DNA of 64,000 bases from Callaeas wilsoni (GCA_013398955.1 VWPU01006253.1:1-64000); one strand, 5' to 3'; counted from the first letter of the stretch, positions 43,101 to 54,305 are shown. Translations and numbers: made by a program. Notes: generated by a model from the letters alone, not told the origin.

Positions 43101-46100
43101 CATTTCCAAGTCATAAAAAAAAAATCCAGTTGAGAAAGTCTGCAAAATAATCTGATTTAGGTCTGCAGATTAAGTGTGCACAGTGTTTACAATGTGTGTG
43201 AGTTTACAGGGCAACCTGAAGTTATCCTTGTTATTTCATATTTCATATTTCCTTGAATTTAAGACTGATGCCAAATGTATATTTCTTTAAAGAAACAAAT
43301 GTGTAAGGAGGAAAGGAAAGGAAAGGAAAGGAAAGGCCTTCTGTTTACCTCTGCAGCATGGGGTCCTGTAGAGATGTGTGTTTTGAGAGGAAAAGATGAG
43401 GGCAGGGCTTGGTAGCAAATGGATTTATTGTTTAGGAGGGAGAGGGAGACCAGCGGATCTCCTCAGTTGTTCCCAAAAGGGACATTCTTCTGGGAGCTGG
43501 AGAAAGCTTATCTGGCCCACTGGGCCAGGAACTCTAAAAAGCAGTTTGGTTGCTGTGGCCTCCCAGCTCTTGCTCTCAGAAGTCCTCTCCATGGGCCCCT
43601 TCAGCATCAACAGAGCTTGATTACAAAATCCCTGCTGCTGTCTCTAACAGAGGAGCACTTTGGGACTTGCCCTTCTTTCCACTGGAAAGAAAAAATACCA
43701 CTTGGTAATGTAAAAAGCCCCGAGTACATGCTCCAAACAACTTGTGGATAACAAGAGATTTCAGGGAGGCAAAGAGACTGCAGTCAAAGTACCACTTAAC
43801 CTATCGAGAGGCACAGTGAAGTCAAAGGAAAAGGTCACCTGTTTCACTCACTGATGGCGTTTTCCAGTCTTACTACCAATCCTGGCCATCACCATTTTGG
43901 TTTGAGCCATCCTGCAGCACAGATATGACAACTGTGATATGAGAGATGAGATCATTGCCCCCATTGCTGAGATGAGATCCTGGCTCTGTGACAGGCAGAA
44001 CCTGTGTTCCCAGAACAATACCTCTTGGATGTGCTGGTATGCACGGTAGCACTCATAAAACCACCTCCATAAACAGTAGGCAGCCATTCCCTTCCAGAGG
44101 AGGACTCCAAGCACTCCCTATAGTGTATTCCCCCAGGAACAAGTGCACATTGTTTCCCACTTTGGGCAGCACTTCTATGCCTCAATTAACTAACAGTTAC
44201 CACTGCAGCTCAGGTGACCATGGACATTAGATAGGGATTGTAGGGATGTGGGGAAGGTTTCAAATTCCTCCACTGTTGCTGCCAGTATGATCACTGTTCG
44301 CAAAGGAGAGAATAGAGAAAAAGAGTTTAAAATTATTTGAGGACTAGTTGTTAAAATCAATATGACCTGGGTCTTAAGATGAACTTATTTTATTTTGTGC
44401 AGAGTCTCAGGTTGCCTTTCAAACAAAAAGGAGATAAAGGTAATTGCAGATTTGAATGACTGCAGCTGACAGTCATTTGCATCTTTTACACAAGGAACAA
44501 AGGAGTCTTGTGATAAGCATCTGATTAAAATCTAAATAACAATGTTTTGATGGAAAGGAAAAAGGAAGCTTTATAAGAGGACTGGAGTAAGTTTATGGGA
44601 ATAGACAAAAAAAAAAAAAAAAAATACATCAAAAATACAGCATCAAGAAAAGGAAAAAACCAAAGCTGAATTAGAAGTAAGTGAGAGTGGGAGTCTGAAA
44701 GTCAAAAAGTGCAGTGTGCCTGACAAAGGCAGGATATAGCTCCAGAAATATGTTTGAAATGAGAACGTAGGTTAGAAATTAGCATTACACAGCAAGAGCA
44801 GAGAGACATTGTGGGGACAGGCAGGAACCAGGCAGTGCTTTACAAGTCATAGAAAATTAAGGAGCAGCTGTAGTTATAGGCAGCTGAGTCTGTAATTATA
44901 ATGGCTTTCAAAACAAGAAGGCCTTATGGGACTCAGGTTTCCAAAGAGAAAGCAACAAGAGCAAAATCTTCTGTGGGGAAGGAAGCAGATGCAAATTACA
45001 CTGTCTCTCTAACAGTTTGAATAAGTAGTAGGAAATCTTCAGGAAATAATACCAATTCTGCTATTTATGCCAGAAATAATAAAATCTAACCTCTGGGATG
45101 CATCATATATCATGGATCCCATATGGAGAAACAGGACTGCTAGACCCAGCTCTCACTCATCACAGACACATCTTCTCTGAGACAAAACTGTTTAACCTGT
45201 TAAACTGTTTAACCATCTAATTTGCAAATTCTATCTCATCTGTAAGGACCATCCTCAATGAACAGTGTATTACCTAAAGAAACTGCCCAAGTCTTCATTA
45301 TGCTTTGCAATGATTAACCTACAAATGTAGTCAAGAAAAAAACAAAAAACAAAAAACAAAATTACAAAAACCCCAGCCCTCCAACAAAGTTAACATCACT
45401 TCTGGAGAAGAACATCATCAAGCAGAAAAAATCACATCTATTTAGTAGTTACATGGATTTTCTCTGGGCAGTAATGTGACGGTTGGCCATCAGGACTCAA
45501 GTAATTACAAGTGTCTCTTTTCAAGGAGAAAGTATTATTTAGGATTATAACAAATATATGATTTGCACAGGAAGTTATGACTCTATTGTGATACATGGTC
45601 TTCTCTAAGTCAAAAAATTATGGATGCTGGAGCTTGCAAGATGCCAGAAAGGTCAGCTGCTTTATTCAGAAGTGTATGAACTGCCAAGACCCTCTTCATA
45701 CCACTAAGTTCTGGCCATTTTAATTTGAACTGGTGGGCATAGAGATATTAATGCTGCTTTTAGGTCCATCTACTCCATATATCATCAGAGAATTATTTAT
45801 AGTTAATCTAACAGTTAATAATGTATTATTTCAAGTTTCTGGAACAGCATGGTCCAGGCACCAGGACAATAAAGCCAGAAAGAAGGAAGTTGGTTCTTCC
45901 AGTGCCATATTTAATGATGCTGGACAGATCACGTAATCTCTCAATTTAAGATATTTAAGTCTCAATTTCACCACCTGTGAAAAGAGGATAACAATGATTT
46001 TCTCTGTGTTTGCTTTAACATCACCAGAGAAGAGGTGTTGCACAACAGCAAGTGATATCAGTCCTGTTACTTTGCCTCCTCCATTTGAGGCAGAAGGTCA

Positions 46101-47514
46101 AAACCAGCAGCCCACTCTGTACAGATGCAAAATGCTTCCTGTGCCACTGAAATCTAAAACTGGGAGCTAATCTGGCTCTGATAATCTTTCTCAGGCATCA
46201 TCTGGGTTATTAGCCCAGTGTAACTTTCCTTAATTATCTGGGCTTTCTGGGGCTAGAGAGCAATCACGCTCACTTCACAAGAATGTAAAACAACAAGTCG
46301 AGCTGTTCTGGCAAATTTTGAGAGCACAGATATGAAGCAACGCTGTAAACAACAGAGCACTGTGAGTTTTCCCCAAAACTGGGGTATAATTTCCCTGCTG
46401 CATCCCTGAGGCAGACTCGGGACAGCTCCCGGGTCACTCCCGGTGTTTGCGCGCCGTGGCGGGCTCTGTCCGTGGTGCTGACGCCCGCCTTCTCCACGTC
46501 CATAGGAATTAAAACCTCATTAGGTGGAGGCAAAAACCAGCCTATTAATGCAAATGTGCCTAAAAATCCTAGTTTGGTACATCTAGAAATGTACAACTAC
46601 CTCTAGGTTGTGTTTTAGCAAACAGACTCCTAGCCATTTTTAAATAGTAGTCAGCAGTGAAGATATTCCCCTTGACTAACCTCTCATGGTGAGGTTTTCC
46701 TTTTTAAAAAATCTGGCTAGTGAGAGGCTCTTCCTAACCTCAGCTGTCGTGGTATCACTGCAGTAGCAAAGGAAAACATTAGGCTTGCACATTTTTTATA
46801 CAGGAAGTCATTAACACTGCATCAAGTTAGAACTGCAGGAAGACATTTGTTTGGAGCAAAGGTGAGTTTGAATTTCATTATATTTGAGATTAAATCAATA
46901 AGCTCATAAAGTGCTATGGAAACTTGAAAGGAAACTCAAATGGCTCACCCCCAAATTCATAACTCATCTTAAATTCAGTACAGCCAACAGTACAATGATT
47001 GTTTCCTGATTTATTTGCTCAAAGGAACAACTATCCTCGATGGTTTCCTGCAGCTGCCAGTTCTTCTTTGGAGCCACTTATTCAAGCAGTCATATGAAAC
47101 AATTTCACTTGTCTTAAGAAAGATGATAGGAGATACAGCTGAGAAACTCAGCCAGCCATTTATATTTTCCTGCACATTTATCCCTTTGGATTATCAAGAA
47201 GGAAAAAAAAAAAAGCTTCTTTCTTAAGAAAACAATGAAATAAAAATTGGCTTGTTTGGTTATGATTTCTTTTTTTAACTAGACAGAAAGCCAGTCTTAC
47301 CTGCCTGCTTTCGTGATGATCATCTCTGTCCCAATGTCATGAAATCTTTTCCAGAGGTCCGCACACTGCAGCTCTACTTGGATCTCTTCCATGGATGAAG
47401 GTGGAGGAGGCTGAGGGCCTGAGCCACCAGATGTCAGGTCAGAATGGGAGCCAAATGAGCAGGACGTCCTTTCTGCCAGCACCTCTGTGTCTGACCCAGT
47501 GCTGTGTTCTGAGT
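12321..47514 (-). CDS. TBX18: TBX18 orthologue, T-box transcription factor; coding exons 2-8 (5'-incomplete)
   Basis: Spliced minus-strand gene: join of 47514-47301, 39531-39430, 37672-37501, 37145-36978, 33520-33456, 26650-26553 and 13105-12321. Every intron starts GT and ends AG and every junction keeps frame, giving 1604 coding bases and 533 visible residues after the split first codon. The T-box spans about visible residues 47-238 ([52 protein letters not shown]). The C-terminal half is Ser/Pro/Tyr-rich and ends [10 protein letters not shown], as known for TBX18; the paralogue TBX15 ends differently. The mammalian protein is about 600 residues, so roughly 75 N-terminal residues are missing: the start, the nuclear localisation signal and the eh1 motif. 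Family knowledge: a nuclear T-box repressor that binds TCACACCT-type sites and acts in epicardium, sinus horn, ureter mesenchyme and anterior somite halves. No stop or frameshift is seen. Confidence 0.96.
14471..14506. repeat. (CAAA)n microsatellite
   Basis: About nine AAAC/CAAA units in tandem in intron 7. Confidence 0.9.
25111..25187. promoter_or_regulatory. Candidate intronic regulatory element: palindromic GATA pair plus GC-rich block
   Basis: GTTATCTGATAAC at 25111-25123 has perfect 6-bp arms around one central base, so it presents a GATAA core on each strand. Directly after it comes GGGGAGGGAGGCGGGCGAGC, then GGGGGCGAGAC; six CpGs fall within about 65 bases while the surroundings have almost none. 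This is a motif-level inference only. It could be a GATA/Sp1-type enhancer or an old insertion. Confidence 0.3.
26553..26650 (-). CDS. TBX18: TBX18 exon 7: post-T-box linker
   Basis: 98 bp, phase 2 in and phase 1 out. The acceptor is CTTTGCGCAG|GACGGG and the donor CAGCAAG|GTGAGC. It encodes [20 protein letters not shown] followed by [12 protein letters not shown], the segment just after the T-box shared with TBX15 (EALVESYAFWRP type). The sequence here matches the TBX18 version. The donor G plus the GA of exon 8 complete a Gly codon. Confidence 0.96.
26651..33455 (-). other. TBX18: TBX18 intron 6 (6.8 kb)
   Basis: Starts GTAACA and ends TTGCGCAG. It contains an A-tract at about 29926-29940 and no exon-like frame. 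Nothing else is recognisable in it. Confidence 0.85.
33456..33520 (-). CDS. TBX18: TBX18 exon 6: 65-bp exon ending the T-box
   Basis: A very short exon that is easy to miss because it is too small to show as an ORF. Phase 0 in, phase 2 out. The acceptor is TTCCTTTTAG|ATCACC and the donor AAACAG|GTAACA. It encodes [21 protein letters not shown] plus two bases of the next Arg. This is the C-terminal T-box helix region ([13 protein letters not shown]) that sits in the DNA minor groove in known T-box structures. It joins exactly to QNQQ of exon 5 and to [10 protein letters not shown] of exon 7. Confidence 0.95.
35553..35920 (-). mobile_element. CR1 LINE, 5'-truncated 3' end
   Basis: The minus strand reads through the end of the CR1 reverse-transcriptase frame: the translation includes [36 protein letters not shown] and [12 protein letters not shown]. 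It then has the typical CR1 tail with CCAACTCACACCATTCTGTGATTTTA-like sequence at about 35553-35575. The frame is interrupted upstream, so the copy is dead. Insertion in the same orientation as TBX18. Confidence 0.9.
35921..36490. repeat. Old interspersed repeat, family unassigned
   Basis: It adjoins the CR1 copy and reads like a decayed dispersed amniote repeat (segments such as CAGCCATGCTGGTCTCCTGA and CCAGGGGATCCTATTGACCA). I judge this from general resemblance only. It may be a further part of a LINE or an ERV-derived piece. Confidence 0.4.
36978..37145 (-). CDS. TBX18: TBX18 exon 5: T-box DNA-contact region
   Basis: 168 bp, exactly 56 codons, phase 0 on both sides. The acceptor is TTCTGTTCAG|ATAATC and the donor CAACAG|GTAAAT. 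It encodes [20 protein letters not shown], then a TBX18-like [20 protein letters not shown] loop and [25 protein letters not shown] and FPET.F.VTAYQN are core T-box motifs. The exon is symmetric (phase 0/0), so skipping it would preserve the frame but remove the heart of the domain. Confidence 0.96.
37146..37500 (-). other. TBX18: TBX18 intron 4 (355 bp)
   Basis: The shortest intron, between exons 4 and 5, starting GTAAGT and ending TTCTGTTCAG. Nothing notable inside. Confidence 0.95.
37501..37672 (-). CDS. TBX18: TBX18 exon 4: T-box core
   Basis: 172 bp, phase 2 in and phase 0 out. The acceptor is CTCTTCCAG|GTATGTG and the donor GGCCAT|GTAAGT. Its 57 residues begin [20 protein letters not shown], carry [20 protein letters not shown] and end with [17 protein letters not shown]. 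These are the [13 protein letters not shown]-like and F-KLKLTNN blocks conserved across T-box proteins, including the dimer-interface region defined in Brachyury-type structures. The exon boundary falls where other TBX1/15/18/20-type genes split this region. Confidence 0.96.
37673..39429 (-). other. TBX18: TBX18 intron 3 (1.8 kb)
   Basis: Starts GTAAGG and ends CTCTTCCAG. There are no recognisable repeats or exon-like frames. Confidence 0.93.
39430..39531 (-). CDS. TBX18: TBX18 exon 3: T-box core
   Basis: 102 bp, phase 2 in and phase 2 out. It encodes [20 protein letters not shown] followed by [13 protein letters not shown] plus a split Arg. RMFP and the LDP..QYY segment are signature T-box residues. 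The acceptor is TTTTCCTAG|GAGG. A second AG lies three bases further in (TAG then GAG), a potential tandem acceptor, although GAG sites are weakly used. The donor is ATACAG|GTAAGG. Confidence 0.96.
43309..43337. repeat. (GGAAA)n microsatellite
   Basis: About six GGAAA units in intron 2. Confidence 0.9.
44607..44624. repeat. A18 homopolymer
   Basis: Eighteen consecutive A on the plus strand within intron 2. No retroposed body was recognised upstream of it. Confidence 0.9.
45336..45360. repeat. (AAAAAAC)n low-complexity tract
   Basis: Three to four units of A-runs separated by single C in intron 2. Confidence 0.85.
46417..46500. promoter_or_regulatory. Isolated CpG-rich block in intron 2
   Basis: About eleven CpGs in roughly 84 bases, including TTTGCGCGCCGTGGCGGGC and CCCGGGTCACTCCCGG, in an otherwise CpG-poor AT-rich intron. 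It lies 0.8 kb downstream of exon 2 in transcript sense. A minus-strand open frame of 108 codons crosses it but has no plausible acceptor or donor and no family I recognise. It may be a cryptic promoter, an enhancer or an inserted fragment. Confidence 0.3.
47301..47514 (-). CDS. TBX18: TBX18 exon 2: N-terminal linker and start of T-box
   Basis: 214 bp, entered in phase 1 (two bases complete a codon begun in exon 1) and left in phase 2. The acceptor reads TTTACTTTGCAG|ACTCAG and the donor GGCAG|GTAAGA. It encodes 70 full residues: a Ser/Thr/Glu-rich stretch ([10 protein letters not shown]), a PQPPPPSS linker, then [20 protein letters not shown] leading into [10 protein letters not shown], the first strand region of the T-box. 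It lacks an in-frame ATG at its start and begins mid-codon, so an upstream coding exon must exist. Confidence 0.95.
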
Positions 47515-47632
47515 CTGCAAAGTAAAGAAGCCAGGTAAGAGCCTTCAGTTCTACCTGCTGTGAGGGGCAAGAGGAGGGAAGAACATCAACACAGGAAGTG
47601 TTAAAAAAATATTACAATGGCCTTTTATATTG

Positions 47633-47702
47633 TGTATATATATATACAATATAAATGTATATGTATATATACATATACATATACATATATATATATATAT
47701 AT
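47633..47702. repeat. (TA)n / (CATATA)n repeat with 26-bp perfect palindrome
   Basis: Alternating TA with CATATA units. Positions 47655-47680 form a perfect 26-base palindrome centred on GTATATATAC. It lies about 120 bp upstream of exon 2. It is simple-sequence DNA prone to cruciform formation and length variation. Confidence 0.92.
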
Positions 47703-49819
47703 GGGGTTTTGTGATTTATAGCCTGATTTGGGGCTTTGAGTTTCCAACATGATATCTGCCTTTTTTGTAAAATTTTAGAAACAGCTGAAAAAAAGACCTT
47801 CAACATAAAATATAAATAGTAGCAAGCAGTGGTGGAAGTACAAAATATAGACGAAAAAGAGAAATGAAAAGAAAAATTAATTCAACCTGTCGTTTCAAGC
47901 TAAGGTTAGATAGGCTCACTGGAAAACTACATTCCATTTAATTGAATGTTCTCCTGCAGTACTATTAAAGAGTTGGTTATTTTTAAACAACAGAGTTTTT
48001 TATTCTCTTTAATATCTTTGTCATCAAAAACTAAAAACATTTTTTTTATTTTGCTATTTGGCAGCACCATTCTGGAAATGTGTTTTATTTGCTCCTATAA
48101 AACTTTTTTTGAACAATGATATTTCCTGGAAAGATAACCATTAAGCTTTTGCTGAGGAAAATGCTCTAGGCTACTAAAGGACAAAAAAAAGTGATAGTAA
48201 ACATATGTAATATGCTACCAAGGAAACAATTGAAGAAAACTGCAGAAAAGATCACGTGACACAACCACTTGTATGAGGGAGAACAAGGAGGATTGCTCGA
48301 AAAATAAAAAAAAAACCAACCAAACAAAAAAGTCAAGTTCAACTAGTTTAAATGTCCAGGCTGGCACGTTAAGTCAGGTGCCATTTCTTTGCAAAAATAT
48401 TACATGTATTTATTAGGTAGATATGATGTATATGTTCAATCCTCATTTTCATACAGAGGACTAAGATGAAATTTTGCAAAGAGCAGTGTTAGTTTGCAAC
48501 AGGTTGCACACCCCCATTGCATAAAAATAATTCACAATACATTCTGCAAAGCAATGTGCTTATGTTTCGAACCTTATTTTTAATAGATTTGCACCAGTAT
48601 TTATAGATGATTAAGAAAGGGATAAAATTACAGCAAATGGCTCAGTAAGAGCTCTGTGGATTTCAAAGAAGGTGCAGAAACAATATTTTAGAGTGTCCTC
48701 ATTGATCACACGAGTGAAAGCATCCCAGTGAATGAACAAAACAGCTATTTATATGTGTTCTCTGCACTTGAAGAAAGAAAGAGGTATCTCTACAAAGGAA
48801 ACCTAAGGAGACAAAAAGTAACAATCTGTGCTAAAAATGTGATTAAATCATGGCATATAAAATTCCTTCCATACCAAGAAAATGCCAGAAACTCTTTAAC
48901 AGCCCTGAGGTCATGGAGGCTGAGTCTGAGGTTTACAGTGTTTCTGAGAGACAGTGTCTCCTGGAGCAGCCTGCGCACCAGTGCAGAGGGCTACGGTTAA
49001 GACAAAGGAGGCAGTGAAGATACCACCCACAGAACTACCATCCTCACCTCCCGCCACATGGAAACATTTCTGGAAAATCCATTTTGTTGTGGTAAACTGT
49101 TTGACTGATAGTTTATGAGAAACTTCCAGCTCCAAGTGTCATCAGGAAGCATTTATCATTTGTGAGAGCCCCAGGTGATGTCATTGGACAGCAGACGTTT
49201 TCCTTGAGGGGTGTTTTCAGTAAGCTTTGTCAGTTATTTAGACAATCTGCCAGTACAATATAGAAATTCTGCAGGAGAAAGGTTCACGAGAAAGGTTCAG
49301 TCCTTCTTGCTCCTAGCCCATTTTGAATAGGGAGTTCTGTAAGTCTCCCATGGACTCCCAAGTTAGGCTGAAGCAGTAATAGGTCCATCCCTCTAAAGGA
49401 GTAGTACAAACTTACACATAGAGGATTGTTACATGGAGACCAGTCCTACACCCAAAACTAACATCCGAGACACACAAGGTGATTCAAGATAATATGGGAT
49501 AATCTTCTGGGGTTCTGTGGCCACAAGACAGATAATCAATCTGAGAGTACAGAGAGGCTGAGACATCTGCTCCCTGCTTCACTACTCCAGTGACACAGGA
49601 GCAAATCTTATCTTCTTCCTCTAGCTCAAATTATTCCACCACAAAGTGTTGGAGAAGTAAGTGTGAGTAAGGGTCACTATGCTTAGGTCTTTCTAGAAAT
49701 GGTTAATCACTTTGTCCTTCAACAAAAAGAAAGAGGATGCTTCACAAATCACAGTAAGACCTGTTTGTATACCTGCTCATGTCCTAAACAATTAACCAGA
49801 AGTCTTACATCTTCTCTGA

Positions 49820-50032
49820 GATCACAGAATCAACTAGGTTGGAAAAGACCTCTGAGATCGTCAAGTCCAATCAATGACTGAACACCACGATGTCAACCAG
49901 ACCATGGCACTAAGTGCCACATCCAGCCTTTCCTTCAACAGGGACAGTGACTCCACCACCTCCCTGGGCAGCCCATTCCAATGTCTAATCACCTTTTCTG
50001 TGAAGAAATCCTTCCTAATGTCCAACTTAAAA
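49820..50032 (-). mobile_element. CR1 LINE, 5'-truncated 3' end
   Basis: The minus-strand translation carries the CR1 ORF2 end ([29 protein letters not shown]) followed by the tail with AACCTAGTTGATTCTGTGAT at the low-coordinate end. A short, dead fragment. Confidence 0.9.
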
Positions 50033-51576
50033 TAAAGATACACTAGACTGGGAGTCTGAAGGGACTGGATCTACGGAAAAGCGGAGTCCTCCTTCTGAAA
50101 CGAGATACTAAACTGTAGGTCTGAATCTAAAGAGACGGGTTTAGACCACGTCATCTGTACTGGGTTCAGGCACTCAGGAACTGTCCTCTGAGGCAGTATG
50201 GTAAACGGCCAACAGATGGCACTTGGCTAGATGCTTCATTCCAGCATTTCCTGGACAGGCTTTCAAACTGGGCATGTGACTGGAGCTTTGGGAATCCCTG
50301 GGAATTAACTGGAATAGCATGCTGCAAAAAATTAAGTGTCAGAGGCTTAAGCCTCCTCTCACTGCTTTTATACTGATATCATCCTGCTGACTTTACAGAC
50401 TTCTGGAGGGCCCTTTTTTTAATTATGAAAGTCGAAGGAGAGCCATAACCTTGGACATAATTTTCCATGCTGGCACAAATCAAAAATTGCAAAAGGAGTT
50501 CACTAATTACTGATAAGCCAGTTTCTAGCCAAACATGTGATACCACACAAAGGAGAATAGAACTATTTTTTCCCCAAGGTTATTACTTTGTGCCCTGAGT
50601 TATGAACTATTATTACCCCCAAGTTAGTGCACAGAACAGTGACTACCTCTCCTACATCTAATTTTGGAAATGGAGAGTCACTAGTGTTGCTGCTCTTAGT
50701 TCAAACTCAATAGGCATTGAGATGTGTTTTGTATTTTCTTCAGACTTTCTTGAGCTAAGCTCTCCTGAATGTTGCCATCCAATTGGAGACACTGAGTTCA
50801 AACCCAGGGAATTCAGGGGAGGTGAAGTGTGTCTGACACATGAAATTCAACCCTAGTGACAGCCAGGTCTACAGGACTGTGACTTTTAGCTGGAGTTCTC
50901 TCCATGTGCTAGGATTTTGAATTAATCAAGAGACAGGTGTGAACCTCTGTAAGTGAGCAATCTGCAGAGGGGTGCATGGTGAACCAGTCTCGATGCGTAG
51001 TAATTCATTGTGCCAGCCAGCAGCTAGCACAGCTCAAGCCACTCTGTTGCACGTACTTGCTCACAATGAAACAATCAGGCAGAAGATCTGAATACTCTTC
51101 TGGAGTTCAAACTGGGAACTTGATTTCTTCACACACCAGTTCAGTGGGGTGCAACTTTGCTAAACTCAAAGAAATTACTTTTACTTTACATTGGTGTAAG
51201 CAGAGGGGTGCCAGGCAATAGCTCCTGAAGCACCAACACGATATAGCATACCTGTGAACACTCAGAGATGCAGAATGGGACTGGTGCTACATATGGTGTA
51301 TGACTGAAGGACAAACAGAAGGATTTCAGAGGAAGATAAGCTACCTATAGCTTCTTCTAGATCCAAAGTGACAAGATAAGAGTATTTGACCCTCCTTTAA
51401 GAGGTGCCTTATACAAAAGCCCACATTCTGAATTCAAGGTCCAGTCACAGCAAATGCAGATCCCCCATGACATGGCTTCCTTTCAGAGTTAGGAGGCCTT
51501 CTCAGACTACTGCCCCAGGAATGCTGACTCTCTTGCACTATGTTAGGCTGCAATCCTGCTGCGTCTGGATTTGGCA

Positions 51577-51670
51577 TTTAGGGATATGGTTCAGGGGCGA
51601 TTATGGTGGTGCTAGCTTGACTGTTGTGGATGATTTTGAAGGTCTCTTTCAACCCTGATGATTCTGTAAT
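51577..51670 (+). mobile_element. CR1 LINE 3' tail fragment
   Basis: The plus strand reads TTTAGGGATATGGTTCAGGG, then TGTGGATGATTTTGAAGGTC and TCTTTCAACCCTGATGATTC TG, the standard CR1 3' tail with drift. Opposite orientation to the other copies. Confidence 0.85.
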
Positions 51671-54305
51671 TTGTGCCACTTCAGGCATAAGTTAAACAAG
51701 CAGCAGTTAAAGTAGTTTTACCGTTCTCTCTTGCTAGGTAACAGTTCTTGAGAAATAGTACTTCACAACAAGCTTGTCCATCGCTGACAACTAACAAAAG
51801 TGGGACTAGATGCAAATGAGATTTCTAAACCTACAGTACTTTACTGGACTTTCAGTTGGGGCAGTCTCAGGTCAAAATGTTCCTTATTGTTTTTACAGGA
51901 ACCCATGAACTCGCACTTTCTGATCTTAACTGCTTTTCTTTACAAGGTCATTCCTCTCACCTGTCTGGTTGGAGAAGGCCTCTTCCTGCTGCACCATGGC
52001 TATGGAGGTGAACATCTCCAAAGCTACTGCTGGCTGCAGAGTTAGTATAAATCCACCTCCTTCATTTCTCCATTCTTTCAAATCTCTTCTAAACCCATCC
52101 ATTTCTACTCTTGCTCATTCCTTATATTCTTTTTTTCTAATGTTTCCACCAATTATTTCTGCTGTTCGGTGGAGTGATGTGTAGCCAGAAGAAAACACAA
52201 ACATTTTGGTCTTTGTGGAGACAGACATGGTGACCACAAGGAAATGCCAATGCTTAACTCTTCCAGACTGGTATGTTTTTCCCTACAGACAGTACAGAGG
52301 AAATACTAAAACACTGCCCCTTGTTACAGGCAACTTGCTGGACAAACAGACTGACCAAGTGTTTTTGCCCATGGGACCAGGACTGATCTGTCAAAGCCAG
52401 ACAGGCTATTGCAAGAACTGCATTTCAAGGAGGTTGAAACTATCTAATGGGAAAATACTGTAAAGTTTATGGAAAAGACCCATGGGTTCAATGTGCAAAC
52501 AGCTCTCTGAGGCCTGAAGCATAACTCTCTTTCACTGTCACTGTGCAAGAAGACAGTTCCCTTTCTACTGCGCTGTTGGATGTCTTCCAACCATCCCTTC
52601 TTACCACACTGACCATGCATCCAGCTACTTACTGCAGTTTAACAGTACTGGAGGAGAGGAAACTTCTCAGCACTTTTAGCAACCATTGAGTCTAACCAGA
52701 CCAGAGGGTCACTTTCAGAGCTTCCAGGGATATCTTTGGCCGTTTCTGAGATTATAGAAGAACATTAAACCAGTTCAGATTTTTTCTTTCTTAATCTCTT
52801 TCACATTTCTACTGTCTCTGTATCACCCTGGAAATCCTCAACCCATAATTTCTTTTGATCAGCAAACCCCCAGGCTTCTTGTTGGCAGATAGGAAGAAAA
52901 ACACTATTCTCACAAGCACGGTAACTCTGAGGTCATCATCTGCATCATTCATCAATTTGGTACAAGAGGGAAACTGGAATGTGAGATATTAAAAGACTAT
53001 TTTCTATGCAATTTCATAGATGAATCTTCAGCAAAATTTTTGCTGCAGCTGGAGCACAGCAGGGATAATGCTCCCCTTATTTAACCAATAAAAGAAATAG
53101 AGCTCAGTTTAGTCCTTGGCCATGTCTTGCAGCTCATGCGCTCCACAAATGTTTTGCCTCAAACTATCAAAAATGTAAACTACAGGAGTGAGAACAATGA
53201 CAAAAGACTTACATACATAAAACACCACCTACCCAGAGAAACCCAACAGACTTATTCTCTTTCTCTCATGACATTTTCTTCTTTTTTTAAGGATTTTTTT
53301 CCCCCTATGTGTAGATATCTAATGTAGATCCTGTCAGATTCCATTAGTATAAAGATTTCTCTTGGGTGGAATGTGGCAGCTGTTACAAGCTGTTAAGGGT
53401 TTGGTCTTTTACTGTTTATTTTTGTTTGCAGGGTTTGTGAATATTTAGTGCAACAGGTGGTCCTTCCTTCTCCCCTGCAGTTGATTTGCTGACCATTAGG
53501 ACCTGCAGACTGCAAAGAAGGTACAAAATCCGGTACATGTATGGACAAAGAAAATTTGTGGAACTTCATTCTTTGTTTTTTTATTTGTTTTCCTATGAAC
53601 TCAGCTGAAATTAGTGGAGTGGACACCTTGCTTTTGCTGCTGGTTGAAGACAGATCTCATGGTTCTTTTTAGATTTATGATTTTCAAACTGGCTACTGCC
53701 ACCCCACAAAATCAGCAGCATAAGAACCATGCATAAAGCAGTGTGACATTACTGGAATTTAGAAACAAAATATCACAACCCTATAAAAGTGAAAGAACAG
53801 AAACTCACTAAGTCCAAACAGTTTGTAAGAGTGGAAATTCATCTGGCTGTGGTGTGAGGGTTGCTGGTGCAACTACTGCAGGTACACAACTCTTTTCCCT
53901 GATAACTAATGCTTGGGGAGAAGCTAAACCAAAGACCTCAGTAACTTCAAAAACACACAAGCAGTCTGGCTGTGGCAGAGGCAGCAGGAGCAGCAGAGGT
54001 GAAGCAGTCTGGAGTTCAACAGAGCCGTTCAAATTAGCATGGTGTATTTTGCACAGCTGATCCGGCAATTGCTCTTGCTGTAGGCAAAGGTTTCTAAACA
54101 CTTGGTGATTGTAACCATATGGACATACTGCACACAACAAATAACACAAAGATAGTTCTGCAGGTGTTCTTATAGATTATCTTATCCCCCTGAACTTTTC
54201 CTTTCACTCACAGGCCCTACTACATTAATCATCCCTTCTTCCAGCATTAGGCCCATTATTAACTACATGCAGCTAGAATTTATAACCTATTTATAACTGG
54301 TAATA

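Larger units (their letters stand above)
39532..47300 (-). other. TBX18: TBX18 intron 2 (7.8 kb)
   Basis: Starts GTAAGA and ends TTTTCCTAG. It contains simple tracts (43309-43337, 44607-44624, 45336-45360) and a compact CpG-rich block at 46417-46500. No exon-like frame with splice sites was found. Confidence 0.88.

Noticed and set aside
43848..44185. Two overlapping open frames on the minus strand (88 and 77 codons) as a gene or transposase remnant
   Set aside because: The translations do not match a family I can name with confidence, and overlap of two frames suggests neither is under coding constraint.
46270..46596. 108-codon minus-strand frame across the CpG block as a cryptic TBX18 exon
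   Set aside because: No suitable acceptor or donor at its ends, no T-box or known domain in the translation, and the neighbouring exons 2 and 3 already join in phase.
12321..47514. Assignment as TBX15 instead of TBX18
   Set aside because: The T-box alone is very similar in the two, but the C-terminus ([21 protein letters not shown]) and the [15 protein letters not shown] loop match TBX18 and not TBX15.
50935..50942. T-box half-sites (AGGTGTGA here; TCACACCT at 975-982 and 2063-2070) as autoregulatory sites
   Set aside because: An 8-mer on either strand is expected about twice in 64 kb by chance, and the sites are scattered rather than paired.
53808..54149. 113-codon minus-strand frame with Leu/Pro-rich peptide
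   Set aside because: Not a family I recognise, low-complexity in the middle, no splice or promoter support. Frames of this length are expected by chance in 64 kb.
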